From positions 34,095,182-34,159,181 of the forward strand of contig OX344749.2 in assembly GCA_947034885.2 (NCBI GenBank): a DNA stretch of 64,000 bases, written 5' to 3'. This DNA comes from Thuidium tamariscinum (lineage: Eukaryota; Streptophyta; Bryopsida; Hypnales; Thuidiaceae). Below the pieces are notes generated by a model. It was not told the origin of the DNA. It did no database searches and saw nothing but the letters and a program-made list of their open reading frames with translations. Numbering within the stretch: the first letter of the stretch is position 1; each line of letters begins with the position of its first letter. The position numbers and the translations under genes were made by a program. Shown one piece after another: positions 1-12,390 of the stretch.

Positions 1-551
1 TTATTATGGTGCTCCAAATTTCAACATTCATCCATATATTGGATAGAAAATATCATATTAGCACATAATATCTATCTATCACCCCATTTTCATCCATTAT
101 TTGGTGATTTCATCCAATTATTTAAAATTTTTGAAAGTTATTGGTTACATTTCAAAAAAAGTTGATAAAGATGATCAAAATACTGGGTTTTGGTTTCAAT
201 CAAAGCAAATTCTTAGAAGCTCAGAAAAGGCCTTGGGAATTTGGGGGTTAGAATTGGAGAACATTCCACTTCTGTCCATTATCTTATTGGGCATCAAGCA
301 GGGCTTTTTTTTCTGGCGAAATTTCGCCAGTTTGTCAGAAATCTGAACTCTGTTGGGTCGTCCCTCCAAAATTTGGCCTCTGCGGTGAGGCCAGCAAGGG
401 AGACACTGTTCCAAAAAAAAAGCCCTGGCATCAAGGAGCATGATTTTCATTGTTCGATGGGCAGGATTGTGTGAAATTTGCCGTTACCCAGGTTTCCAAT
501 GTACTTTGGTAGCTTCTTTTTTTGAATAATTTGTTCATTCTATCTATTACA
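1..551. other. AT-rich spacer, no gene seen
   Basis: Low-GC intergenic DNA. The short open frames around 196-474 overlap each other on both strands, have no recognisable domain and carry no start or splice context, so I do not call them genes. A slightly GC-richer patch lies at about 340-480. Nothing else is supported here. Confidence 0.6.
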
Positions 552-1199
552 TTAACCCCTAAATGTCCAAGGTCTTTTTTAAGCTTCTTAGAATTTGTTC
601 AATATTGAACAAAAGACAACATTTTGGTAGCTTTTATTAGAAAATTTTGAAATATAACCAAATAAATTCAAACTAGGCATATTAGAGATCACATGAGCAA
701 AGAAAACACAACAATATCACATATGGATTGAAAGATTTTAATGTTTGATCGAGAGGGTGTCAAAGTAATTTAAAGCCTTTCAATCCTCTTTTCACATTTC
801 AAGTTTGAAATTGACATTACCAAAAAAATAAGACTACTTAAAGAACATATCATACATAACCTTGATTAATTTATGACTTCTTAAAATCTAATTTGCAACT
901 TTTTGAAATGAATTCCTAATGTGATTTTTTCTCCAAGGTTTAGAGTATTTAAGGTTCCTTTCCAAGAATCCCCAATGCTAGAAAATCAAGACTTACAATG
1001 AACATCCTTGCACAAAATCTTAAATAGAAAAATCATAATCATTCATGTTCAAAATTGAATTTTTGATGCCAAAAGATCACTTCAAAAAGAATTTTTTGGA
1101 AATTCAAACTACTAAAAATGGCAACATGATAAGATTTTATTTAACTTTAAAGTGTTATTAACACCAGAAATTTGTTGCCTTGGGAATTCAGGACTTAAG
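552..1199 (+). repeat. K-family TIR element, copy 1
   Basis: An AT-rich 648-bp repeat. It opens with TTAACCCCTAAATG and its last 60 bases match the ends of the copies at 28.2/31.5 kb and 43.9-44.3 kb (a shared run reading roughly aacaccagaaatttgttgcc, then a decayed copy of the inverted terminus ending in cttaag). Shared internal blocks include one around 940-1070 (fast-changing AT text about truncated leader-like motifs) that recurs at 44.0-44.15 kb and 28.53-28.62 kb. No coding capacity is visible. The terminal layout suggests a non-autonomous DNA transposon; the superfamily is inferred (see findings). Confidence 0.6.
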
Positions 1200-2284
1200 T
1201 ACACTGAATGTTACAATCTTGTGACAACTCATAATTCAAAATTTGTCATAATTTCATCCCAAAGAAATATCATCCAATTATTTTATCCACCATTCACAAT
1301 AAAAACCTAGAGTACAACAAGCATTCAAGTTATTTGCCATGCACACATTTTTTATGTCTTGTGTTCTATCCCTATATATAGGTTTGGCAAGTATTTAGAG
1401 ATTAGATGCATCTATCAATGTGGTCTCTTGAGTCTATTCCATCATTCTAATTGAAATTTAAGTTTTTGAACTAAAATTTGCACACTTACAATTGATCCTA
1501 AATACAATTCAGTATAGTGACTATTATTAAATATAAATGATTTCTATAAGGTCTTGTTGGAACCTAAAAGAGGATTCCAATGCACTTTAGCATGTACTAA
1601 GTGGACACTATATGAATGAGTTCTGAATTTTGAAACTATTGCATGCTTTTTGGTGCTCTAGAAACCAACACTAGACCCTCATAGACTTTTAAGTTGAGAT
1701 TTTTTAACATCTTGTCAAATTAATTTTTAGAATAAACATCTAATCTTTTTTGGTCCAATTGTAGGTGTTGTTTTGAAGTTCACTATTGATTGAAGGTGTA
1801 GTCTTTTTACCTTATATGAAGATCTTCTACTAGCATCCTCTAGGCTCTTATAATAAGGAATTCCCATATTTTCACCACAACATAATCCTTGAAGATCTAA
1901 GAGACTCAATTTGATTTGCAACATATATTTTGTGTGTATTTGACAATGTGACGAAAAGAGGCAATCACTACTGTTTGATTAATTTTCCTACCCCCCCTCA
2001 TCAGAAAAAACAATAGCTGTTGGATTTGAATTTTTAAAAATCCCACCCCCCTTCCAAGAAAAATCAACAACCGTCGGATATTGATATAGATACTGGATAT
2101 AGATACGGATATTGAATATGAATATATAATACGGATACAAAATACTGGTATAGATATTGAATACATGCACCAATACTTAAAATTGATGCAAATACAAACA
2201 CTGATACTGAATACAAATACCATATACAAATTATCATATCATTTATATCATATCCTTTGTCTCCAAGTCCACCCTCTGAGAATT

Positions 2285-2465
2285 ATAAGAGGGGGTGGGG
2301 GGGAGGGGGGATTTACAAGTTGAAAAAATTTTAAAATTTTAAATTTAATATTTATATCAGATTGGGAGAGGAGGGAGGGGGGTTAAAAAAAATTAAAAAA
2401 GTTTAATATTTAAAATTTAATGTTTAAATCAGATTGGAAGAGGGGGAGGTGCAAAAATTTTAAAA
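2285..2465. repeat. Three ~80-bp tandem units with G-rich heads
   Basis: Three imperfect units, each made of an AT stretch (aaattttaaattta-like) followed by cagattgg-a-gag and a G run. The first G block, at about 2290-2311, has runs of 5, 7 and 6 guanines separated by single bases and could form a G-quadruplex; later heads at about 2365-2383 and 2438-2452 are shorter. Confidence 0.6.
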
Positions 2466-2482
2466 TTAAATTTTTTTTTAGT

Positions 2483-2536
2483 TTTTGAGCTCATTGTGAC
2501 ACAATTTGTCACAATGACAATGACAATGAGCTCAAA
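2483..2536. repeat. Short palindrome (hairpin)
   Basis: Imperfect inverted repeat: ttttgagctcattgtgac is mirrored by an arm reading gtcacaatga ... tgagctcaaaa, with a small (caatga) expansion in the right arm. Possible cruciform; no promoter or terminator role can be read from it. Confidence 0.5.
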
Positions 2537-4929
2537 AGAGATGCATCACCATCCACTGAAAAGATGCATCACCTCCAAGTGTACCCCAGCCCGCACCCCA
2601 CCCCATCCAAATAAATAAATAAAAAATCACAAGCCATTGATTTTAAATTAAAAAAATGCTTCCCCTCCTAAATGTTGTCGATTTCTTAGAAAATCATATG
2701 CCATCAATCTTTGAAAAATTTCATCTGAGCCATTCAAATATGAATTTAGAATATGGATGTATACAATAATAATAATAATAATAAAAAATAAAATAAAAAA
2801 TTATATATATATGGTACAATAGATATATTATAGAGAATATGAATAAAATATAAATATGACATAGATTCAAATATATGAGTGGATACAGATGTAGATACAA
2901 ATATAGAAGAAGATATAGGATTTGGAATATAAGATACAATCAATTTTCCATATTGATTGTGTTATAAATTCTCAAAATTATAAAGAAGGGGTGGGAGGGG
3001 AGGATTGGAAGGTACTTAATTTTGATTAATTAAAACCTAGCGGGTGGATGTTTGGGACTGTGGAGGATAATAAAAACAATTAAATTTTTTATTTTGGCAC
3101 TGTCTTTTAGGTGGAAGTGTGCTTCACTATCTACTCAAAAGACAAGCCACACATTGACTATATAAGGGTGCATATTTGACATACAAGGTGCATGAATTGA
3201 AGTATGCAACATTTACATAAGTTTATAATCTTCTTGAGCAATTGAGCCAAATTCAATGATGTGTGTATAATAGTTCCAACTTAGATCATTATTACATCTC
3301 CTGCATGTCTAAGAAGTTGTAAATAGTCACTTTCTTTACATATATGGTAATATATTTGAAGATGACCAATTGCATTAGTGGTTCATTCATTATTCGACAA
3401 CTTCATGGAAACCTGAATGGATAAGGTTTTTTTAAGCTTCTTGAAAGGCACATCTTGTAGCCTTTTTGATAAGCTCTAAGATTAATTCCTAAAAGCCCAC
3501 AGTTATTCCCTTGGGAGACAAAATGAATTTTGGGTAAGTTCCTAAGACCTCAAGTTGTAGAGAAGCTTCTTGAAACTTTCTCATACCATAGAAAAAATTA
3601 TCAACTTTGTGGGTATAAGATTTTTATTTTAATTAATAAAAGGGAGCAAAAGTTATGCCATCTTCAACATGATTTTTACATTACTGGGCAAAAAAATAAA
3701 TCCACAAAAAGTTGGAATTAATTTTTTATATTTTTACTTATAGATCATATTTTTGTCTACATGTGAAACTTTGATTCATTCCACTTAGATTAGTCGTGTG
3801 AAAGTTATGAACCATCTTTTTTTTTTGTAGGCAATTAAAACATCTTTTAAACTAATAACTTATAGGATTCAATTCTAAATAGAATTTTTATATTTTTTCA
3901 AAAGAATCATTTGATAAGGTTAAGTTTGTTTGCTAGGACAATTTCACTTTGAAGATTATTGTGTTCCAATTCCATCTTAAAGCTATTAAAACTTTATTTT
4001 AAAAAAAAAATTCAATCTTGAACCTACTTCTATTTAATAAATTTTTAAAGAGTCAAAATCAAGAAATTTAAGAAAAAATTAATTCATAGACTTTCAACTC
4101 AATTCTTTAACACAAAATTTTCATAATTCAAAGGTCATAGTGCAAAATTTTTCTACAAATGGCAGTTAAAGTCGTATGAAAATAATCTTGAAATTGTATA
4201 CCATTATTCAAATTAATTTTTTTCCCAACTTTGAATGCCATTATCTTCCAATTTGTACAATCAAAGTTCATGAAATTCTTACCACATGATTTCAAAGATG
4301 TAAAGTGCAAGATCTTATGGTTAGATACTAAAAAGAATATTTTTTTATTCTTTTGGGTGCACGCAATAAAAGTGATAGTTTTTAGTGATTTTTGATAGAA
4401 AAATGACCTTGGTAAACTATCTTTGTTTTTGTTGGATCTTGCTTAAAGGCAAAAGAGGGTTTCAATTTTTCTTGAAACACGTTTTTTGAACAATGACAAT
4501 GATTAAACTTTGAAAATAGGCATATCCCAATCACCCCTACTAGATTTTTAGGGAATAGGAGATAGATATTTGAAGCAAGAATCTGGAGGTTTCCGTTTTA
4601 GAAACCGGGTCACAATTATTAGGTGTTGTTATCACAGTCTCGGAAGAAATTTTAGCTTAACTGGCTAAAATCCTACATTTTCTTGCACCAACCGGTTGCT
4701 TGGAGAATACTCTCGGTTAGGCCTTAAGAAAATAAAGAATATTATTTTTTTTTCCTCTAAAATGATTGTTTTTTTTCCTGAAAGTTTGAACTTCATTTGG
4801 AAATTCTGGATTTCAACCGGCTAACTTGTAACTAAATGCTAGTACTCCCTGTCCATTGGTCGTTATTGTAGAATTCGAACACCTACTACACCAGTCATTC
4901 CATCTAGAATTGCCTAAATAAATGAGTAA

Positions 4930-5871
4930 AGGTATGTTCCCACTTGCAGTTACCGCGTCCTTTTTTGGGAGGAAAGGCGCCTGTAAGTGGGACGGTGTTC
5001 AAACCAACGTTGTTAACTATTCCTCGAGCCTAGTTGTCGGCTGATGTGGCGGGTTGGAAAGACTGCAGTTTTGCGTAGTTTCAAGGCAGAATTATTTTAA
5101 GGGCACCTGTGACGTGCAACTTTTGAATTAGACGGAAATGAAGATTTCAGACCCCAATGGTGGGTCTTACGTACTTCCTCTGAAAATGGCGCATTAACAA
5201 AGATAGCTCAGTAATTATTCATGAGCAGCCGCCAGAATTTCGTGTATGGAAAAAAAAGCGTCCTACACGGCAACGGGTTAGCGACAACTTCTGCCACCGC
5301 TTCAACGGCGTCAACTCATGAGCTTTGGCGACGGAGTGAGTGCAGCGCGAACTGCGGAAGGACAACACATCACACGCCGAAGGCAAAAGAGCACACCGAT
5401 CGATCACAACATCACTGTAAGTTACGTTGTTCCAGGTGAATTTGTATTTGGAATTTGAAAATGCCACAATCTTGCAAATTGCAGACGTCCTGACTTTGAT
5501 TTTGGTTCAATCTCCATCTATTTTGAGAGAAGGCAACAGTGAAATTTTGTCAGCTTCATGCATGTACCCTTGCACATCTTGCAAGGGCCGTCCACCACAT
5601 GCAATTCAAACGAACAGGAGGCCGTACTATGCATTGCACTGAAATGCAAGTGCTGTCCGCCTGAATTTGTAAACGATGAGTGCTTTCATGGATGACTACT
5701 GATGTCATGTCGTTCATGACATTGTGGTCTTCGCCGCTGCTGTTTATGATGTCTTTGCAGTGTGCTTCTTCAAGCTTGCACATCTGTGTGAATGATGAAT
5801 TAACTATGATCGGGTTGTCCTTCAAACTAACGTACAAGCTCTGCCCATTCAGTTTCCTCTAGCCTCACGAT
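4930..5871. other. Left subterminal region of the Harbinger element
   Basis: Non-coding left end. Just inside the TIR, at about 4978-5000, lies an inverted echo of the end sequence (gtaagtgggac), possibly part of the transposase-binding region. The small frames at 5219-5862 show no domain. The DNA would include the promoter and 5' leader of the Myb/SANT-like gene. Confidence 0.5.
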
Positions 5872-7469
5872 ATGGAAAAGCGACCTGCACAGCAAGCGCG
5901 TGGTACACCGATCAGGCCTACTGCGCGACCCCCTTCAGGTTTGCACTCTGTCCCCGCTTTCTGAGAAAACGAAATGGGTGCATTCGCAGCTCAATTAATG
6001 CTCTTGCCATTGTGAAGAATTCATGCTCTGCAAGTTGTTCACTATATTGGTACTGCCATTTGCTCAATGTTGAACACCGTAGATCTGTTGTGAATTGAGA
6101 GTTGCTTCATGTGTGTCCAGTGACTCCAAGATTAGCTTTCACTGGCATGTCGACCGGAGTGCCATCGGAACAATCCCGCGGTTCTGTTGGCATGCCAGCA
6201 GCACCGCCACTGGCAACAGAGGCCGGACCGAGTCAACCGAAGCGCTTGCGGAAAGAGTGAGCACCAAACTGGAATCCACATGAAGTCATGGCGCTGATTC
6301 AAGCCAAACAAAACCTATATATCGACGAGAAGGATGCAGCTGACCCACGATTCCTCATGATGACCGAAACTGCAAAATGGCAACGCATTTCTGAGGAGAT
6401 CAACTCCAGAGGCGGCATGCTATGTGTCCGAGATCCGGCTGCTTGCCGCACCAAGTGGCATCAAATCTTTCCAGAGTACAAGCGCATTGCCGATTTCTGC
6501 AACACCACTGGAAGACAATTCGCTTACTACTGGGATGTGCCAGTTGAGGAGCGCCTTGCCGCAGCTTTACCTCGACAATTTTCACGGCAATTCTTCTACG
6601 CCATCCATGAGTGGCACTCACAGGAAGCTGGAATACAACCACCTCATGCTTGTGACTTGCGCTCGCATGAAGATGAGAACTTGGGGCTCTCCAAGGACGC
6701 GGATGACGCTGACACTGACGGAGGGGACTAGGATACAAGTCACACTGACTACCTGGACACATCCCATGACAATACGCCGAGGAATGCGAGTCCAACGTCG
6801 GCATCGAAGTCCTCTCATCGACAAAGCCCGCAGCAGTCTCCAACTGCGGCTGACGCTCGGGCTCGATCGACACTGCCACCGGGTGTGGTCCCCATCACCG
6901 TCAGCTCTTCAAGTGCCAACCCGTCCTCCTCAAAAGGGCGTGTCGGAAATACAGTAGTTAAGCGGAAGCACCTGGCGGCTCACACAGTTATAGCAGAAGC
7001 AACAAAAGCAACTGGAGTGGCAATGGCAACTGAAATGAAGTCCATAGTAGAGGCGAAAATAGACGTGGAACATTCCAAAATGTGCATGCATCGCGAGCAA
7101 TTCTTAGAAAAAATGGCATACACACGCAACAGAGACCAGCGTCTACAAGAGTCCGCAACCACGGCCAATGAGGTAGCGCGTTTATCCATTTCTAAACAAG
7201 CTGAAATGGTGACAGCCTTGACCCAGCTGACCGCAGTCCTCTGTAGCGGCCTCGCAGCGCCCATCCGCGATACAATTCACATACCGCCAAATCTGCACGC
7301 CCATGTAGCGGGCGCTCGACGTGAAGGACAGCAAGGTGTCCAACCGCAAGCACCACTAGGAGCAGCATCGTCGACTCCCGCCTCTGCGCACATGGCAGCA
7401 CCTCCAGCCTCATCCCCTGAAGACCCCACGCCGAGCCAGCAGAATATACAAGAATATGTACAAGAGTGA
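5872..7469 (+). pseudogene. Harbinger Myb/SANT-like DNA-binding protein (two in-frame stops)
   Basis: In PIF/Harbinger elements the second protein binds the ends and brings the nuclease into the nucleus. I read exon 1 at 5872-5938 (ATG, then MEKRPAQQARG), a GT-AG intron at 5939-6120 and exon 2 at 6121-7469, phase 1. Exon 2 begins with a Pro/Ala/Gly-rich linker ending in a basic patch (PKRLRKE), then a Myb/SANT or MADF-like domain: WNPHEVMALIQAKQ, a KWQRISEEI helix, and RDPAACRTKWHQIFPEYKRI, followed by YYWDVP. The C-terminal half is low-complexity Ser/Pro/Ala with one amphipathic helix (about 6990-7200). The same frame is interrupted twice, by TGA at 6258-6260 just before WNPHE and by TAG at 6729-6731 after an acidic DADTDGGD run. 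Either stop alone would separate domain from tail. The start and intron are inference; the domain is well supported. Confidence 0.72.
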
Positions 7470-8066
7470 GTGATTTCGGAATCCTGCGTCCTTTGTATAG
7501 AAGAAGGCACCTTGCATTCGAGCTTGGCATTGAACCTACATGCACAAGACATCATCTGTCAGTCCTACGGATATACACATGAGGATGCGATGTTCATACG
7601 TACTTGGCCACAGGCATTTTCCCCGGCGACCTGTTCGCTTCGTAGGACGACTCTAGCCTGCTGCCGCTACAGCGGAAGTATGAAGTTGTGTAGAATCACA
7701 TTGTGACCAGTACTGTACTACGGTGATGCTAGTCCTATTCAAATCTTGTAGACGCTTATGATGCGATGTTCTGAATATGAATGTTTTCAAATGAAACGTT
7801 TATGTCGTTTTGATGTATAAACTACCGTGTGCTGATGTGAATAAATTTCCCCCCAAATTTTTTTGAAAACAGTCGCCCCTGCAGCTTTGCAATGTACGCA
7901 TGACCACAAGACAGGGAAGTGCCTTCGATGTTGTCTCCGTATTCATATTAATTCACTGACGTCGCATGTACAACGACAATAATACTTATAGTGCTGTGGC
8001 TGCAAAATTGAAGTCCGCGTTCGTGATGCTTACCTTTGCAGCAGCTACCGGAGTTTCAGGAAGTCG

Positions 8067-9419
8067 TCATGGAGCGGAAGCCCTGCGCCTGCTTGAAAGG
8101 TACACTCCAAGCTGTTGCCTTTTGTCCGCGCCTTGTATTGTGGCGCAGTCTTGTTTGGGACCAACATGTCGACGCCCTCCGCTTGGACTCCGCAGAGGAG
8201 GCTCTTCTTCCATGCCCTCAATACGCAACAGATCCAATAGCTCCTCTACTTCTTCATGAGTTTGCCACAGGAGAATGTTATGGAGTAACGCACAGCACAC
8301 AACAACGTCTAGCAGGAAGCACACATTCAAATCAGACTTCCCAAGCAATTCCCGGAAGGTGTGTTTCAAAATGCCAAAAGCGTTTTCAACAATGCAGCAG
8401 CCTTTCTTCAATTTCCTGTTGAGTAACGTCTCAGCCACGGACAAGTGTGGAACTTCGTAGTGAGGGATCACAAGCCACGGCAGGAGCGGGTAGCCACTAT
8501 CCGCTAACAGGTATGGAGTGAAGTCCTCCATAGCGTCCGCATTGTCCAGTAGAGTTCCAACATTGGCTTGGTGATATAAGCATGACCTTCTGAGAACTCG
8601 ACTGTCATTTGTCGATCCGAGCATGCCCACATACAGATCAAGAAACCTCTTCTCATTGTCCACAACAGCTTGGCAAGTCATGCTGTATGCTCCCGTTTTG
8701 TAGAAGAAGTAATCAGCTGGTGAAATGCGAGGCTTGCAGATGGCGAAGTGTGTTGCGTCCAGTGCACCAATGACAGCAGGTAAGGCGCACAGTGTTTGAA
8801 ATTTTGATTGGGTTTCTCGCACTTTCTCACCTACAAGCCAAGCAATTTCGTGGCGACAACAGTCATTGATGGAGTGGACGACTTCTTGGAGAATTTTGGA
8901 GACAGTACTGCGGCCAATTGCGAATAACTCACTGCAGATCGTCAAGTTAGCTCCATGCGTCAATTTAAAAAGTGTGCAAGCGACCCGCACAATCACAAGT
9001 ACAGCCAATCTGTATCTTGTGTTCTTCTTCTGTATGTGTGGTCGGAGTAGTTCAGTCAGTGAGAAGATTGTTGCTTTCGTCATTCTGAACATGAACAACC
9101 AACGCTTATTATCGTATTGTTCCATAAGGAATTTTGAGAACCAAATCATTGACCTAGGCTTCACCTAGTATCACACTTCGTCAGGAACAAGGCAAGCGGA
9201 TGCACACAACGTGAAGCTGTCGACGAATGCGACCATGTCGGAGCTCGTGTCCAAGAGGATGTCGTCATCTTCGGCAAAGCGGTCCGACATCTCTGAGTCT
9301 TCGTCGGCCTCCGCAGCAGGCAATGTTGGCAAAACCGGTATCTCGAGGAAATTCTGTAGGATGAATACGAGCCACAGCATGAATGCAGCTGCGGTAAATG
9401 GCTCTTGTAAGGGGTCCAT
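8067..9419 (-). pseudogene. HARBI1-like: HARBI1-like DDE transposase/nuclease (catalytic core intact, in-frame stops near the N-terminal third)
   Basis: Catalytic protein of the Harbinger element. The long frame (9164 down to 8067, 365 aa) contains a helix-turn-helix (AIGRSTVSKILQEV, about residues 82-95) and the DDE_Tnp_4 core: GALDATHF (D136), GSTNDSRVL (D187), LADSGYPLLPW (about 220-230) and VENAFGILK (E260). All three acidic residues are present. An N-terminal segment in the same frame starts MDPLQEPFTAAAFMLW at 9419 and has an acidic stretch (EADEDSEMSDRFAEDDD). The two are separated only by TGA (9171-9173), one codon, and TAG (9165-9167). The text after the stops (VKPRSMIWFSKFLMEQY) is the usual start of the conserved domain, so I read the stops as damage. 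A very short intron is possible but no good donor is visible. The gene converges on the Myb-like gene. Confidence 0.82.
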
Positions 9420-10314
9420 TGCTGATGTCCGGTTGTGATTTCTGATGACTCTGCAGTTAAGGGACGACAATATGAGGAAAAACGATGAACTATAGTGTCG
9501 ACAATGTCGGCATTTATCATAATCAATAACCGCTTCTATAGGTTAGGAGCTTGTCATCGATGCTCTATTTCCGAAGGCAGAGTGCGCTGACAGTACTATG
9601 GCGACGACAACAGAAGTGCAAATGCCAACCCTACACTACGAGGGAAATGGTTGACGCACTGCACTGCTGCAGTGCTCCTAAATTGCCGCTCCAATGCATT
9701 ACCAAGATACTTGTGAAGACAGTTCCCTCCTATAAGTGAAGCACAGGGACCTTCAATTGAAATTTCGTGGAATCTATCGAGAGCATTGCATTTTGAACAC
9801 ATAGTGGAGCTTCAACAAAAACATACCTCACACAGGCTACACTGATTTCCCGCACTTCGATTCCGTCTGCAAAACTTGATACTGTCCGTGCCTCCTCCAT
9901 TCGGTCCCGTGACACATGTCCCAACACTCTACTCCGCTTCCGTTGCAGGTTTGTCTGTGCTCAGTGCGGCCGACGGTCACGCATCTCTCACTCTTCCAAT
10001 TTCTGTACTATTGCACGCAAGAGCGACTGACGGTGTGTCGTGAACGACCATGGAGACAACTAGATTCGAGTAACTCCGCAAACAGTCGCTTGAAGGCCTT
10101 CGCATGTGTGAACGCCCAGCAACTTCTTAGCAAAAGCTACTACTAAACACTATCACAAAGCGCCATGTGGGAACGCCGGGGCTTCCTGTGCTGAAACCCT
10201 ACTGAAGTACGGCGACTCCGACGCTCCAAGTCTGCCCATGTTTTGAAGACCTGCCCGAAATAGGACAGTACCCTTCCGAGACCGCTTCTTCCTAACGCTA
10301 AGTGGAACATACAT
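9420..10314. other. Right subterminal region of the Harbinger element
   Basis: Non-coding right end, with moderate GC up to the TIR at 10314. It should carry the promoter and leader of the minus-strand transposase gene. The small open frames in it show no domain. Confidence 0.5.
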
Positions 10315-10517
10315 TAATGAACATTGCAATATGAACATTGCCCCGCATGTAGAGAGCCCACTGTATAGTTGTGGGTGCAGAAATAATTTAAATTTTTCTT
10401 TGAGAAACATTTACTGCTAAAATAATAAATTTTAATTAGATTTTGGTATTTGATCCATGAATAGTGACTAATTTTATACCTTTGAACATGATGGTACAAT
10501 TTTTTGGCCAAAATTTA

Positions 10518-11417
10518 CTAAGTCCCTAAAAGGACCAACCTACTAAATTTGGCAACATAACAATTTTAAGCAGGTACATGTGAGTGTAAATTTTCATATT
10601 TTTGGCCCAAATTTTAATAGAAAAAGGGAACGAGGAATATTTGTCATGTATACTAAAAATCATGATATTTGAAAATATAAGGTAAAAGTTATGGCCTAAT
10701 TTGTTACTTTTTTCTCGTAAATGGGCAGTCAGGGCAAATTGGAAAAATCACTTTACATTTATCTAAAGATGCAAAGCTTTGAATCATTTAATTTTGATCA
10801 ATGAGTCAAAAGTTATGAGGCATTTTTGTTTGCGAGCAGTCAGAGATTTTCTATTCTAAAATAAACTTTGAAGTCCTTTATTTGATTCAATTTTCAATAT
10901 TTTTTGAAAAAAAAATTATAAGTTGTAGATTGTTTATTACAACATTCCAACCATTGGGATTGACATTTTTCAATTTCACAATTAAATTCTTAACAATTTT
11001 GTATTTTTAATCATTTGCTATTTCTTTTTACTCTCTATTTTTTCCTATATGTTGTACAATTCTAAACAATTTGAATTTTTTTTGGGTATGTATCCTATTT
11101 GGCCTCAAGAATGAATCCAAAGGGGCACAACCATTTTGGACCATTTTTCATATGATTTTTGCCTCTTGAAGAGTAGTTGCCTTGTTTCTATAAGGTGAAA
11201 AAAAATTGATTTTTGAACATTCAAACACTAATATCTTGCAATCTACATTGTCAAAAACTCTGAAAATTTTTGCACATTTTTTCAAACCAATTTAAGATAA
11301 GATCCCGTAATTACAAACCTCAAAAAATGTTTTAAAAATAGCAACTAGTATTAGAACTAGAAATGGTAGTTTTTGAGTGGTTTGGAGTAAAAGTAGTCAA
11401 GGAACTGAAGGGGTTAA
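10518..11417 (+). repeat. A-family repeat, copy A (forward)
   Basis: About 0.9 kb, AT-rich, non-coding. It begins ctaagtccctaaaagg followed by the family hallmark ggcaacata near 10548, and ends in ggggttaa at 11417. Internal landmarks shared by all copies are caaagctttgaatcat, aatgagtcaaaagttatgag and a block near tatatgttgtacaatt. It is the inverted partner of copy B. Confidence 0.7.
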
Positions 11418-12390
11418 AATATAGAGATATTTATTTTACAGATTTTGGTTCATATCGAGCACTTCATAGATCATTGTTTTGTTACATAATGGGGTATTTT
11501 TCAATCTGAAAGATGTGAATATGGGTGTCTCCTATATACCTATGCAATCAAATTTAGAAAATTCGTCATCAATTGTTTAAAAAAAATTAGTATATGAAAC
11601 CATGAGAATTGACTTTAAAAATTCATCAAAAATGGAATTTTAGTTTTTTTTAAAGCTGAATTTTGAATGCTAATCATATGAGATATAAAATGATAAATTC
11701 ATTTCACTTCATTCAAAGTTTTGAAATGATACAATGGTAGTTTGAATTAATTTTGTACCCTCTTTTACTATACTATAATGTTTAGTGAGGTGTCAAAAAG
11801 ATACAAAATGACAATTTGGATTATTCAATATTCTTTGCAATGTAATGTAGAATGCAATTGACATTTTTTGTTTTGCACAATTAACATTCATATCTTATCC
11901 AACTCTAATCTAATATACCAAATTTTAGTTTCAAAATAACAAATCTTCATTTTTGGTAAATCTTTTAATATGATTTTATGGTCTTACATGATGATTCATT
12001 GAACAACATTGTTGATGAATTTTTTAATATTCAATTGTGGGATAACTTACATAGGAAACATCCATACACACATGGCTTTCTTTAAACTAGCATCTCCAAA
12101 AATGTTTCACAATTCCTTCTATGGAGATTTTTAATTGTACCATCATGCTCAAATGTACAAATTAGTTTCAATGTGAATGGCAAATAGCAAAATCAAACTA
12201 CAATAGAGAAGTATCTATTTTCCAAAATTAGGATATTGTCATGCCAAGATTGAAATTTCTATAGAAGGAATTGTGCAACTTTTTTGGAGATGTTAGTTGA
12301 AAGAAAGATGTATGTATGTAGGTTTCATATATATCTCTACAATCAAATTTAAAAAATTCATCACCAATATTTTTTAATGAATTATCACTT
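11418..12390. other. Spacer between inverted copies A and B
   Basis: AT-rich DNA without coding potential. It has its own internal repetition: a block at about 11507-11575 (gaaagatgtgaatatgg ... catcaattg) recurs in the same orientation at about 12300-12370, and a short stretch near 12085-12125 (agcatctccaaaaatgt) is inverted at about 12255-12295. This would form the loop if A and B pair. Confidence 0.55.

Larger units (their letters stand above)
1200..4929. other. AT-rich spacer with low-complexity tracts
   Basis: No protein gene is supported. It holds two near-copies of a C-rich plus cagaaaaa/caagaaaaa block at about 1988-2080, a long run of gata/gaata-like degenerate microsatellite at about 2080-2240 and again at 2810-2930, the G-rich tandem repeats listed separately, and a possible strongly decayed A-family 3' end near 4240-4430. 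Open frames here (for example on the minus strand at 1906-2229 and 2721-2943) are translations of microsatellite DNA. Confidence 0.55.
4930..10314. mobile_element. PIF/Harbinger DNA transposon with TIRs and TAA target duplication
   Basis: The element runs from TIR a-g-GTATGTTCCCACTTGC at 4930 to its inverted match ending at 10314 (reverse complement begins a-t-GTATGTTCCACTTAGC). It is flanked by TAA at 4927-4929 and 10315-10317, the 3-bp T-A-rich duplication typical of PIF/Harbinger. At 5.4 kb with a Myb/SANT-like gene (+, 5.9-7.5 kb) converging on a DDE nuclease gene (-, 8.1-9.4 kb), it has the standard two-gene plan of the superfamily. GC content is clearly above that of the surrounding spacer, so its edges are also visible as a compositional step. 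Both genes contain in-frame stops, so this copy probably no longer moves by itself, but the ends look intact and could still be acted on in trans. Confidence 0.85.

Noticed and set aside
6400-6879. 159-codon minus-strand frame across the Myb/SANT-like gene
   Set aside because: Shadow of the plus-strand coding region, where the domain motifs are clear.
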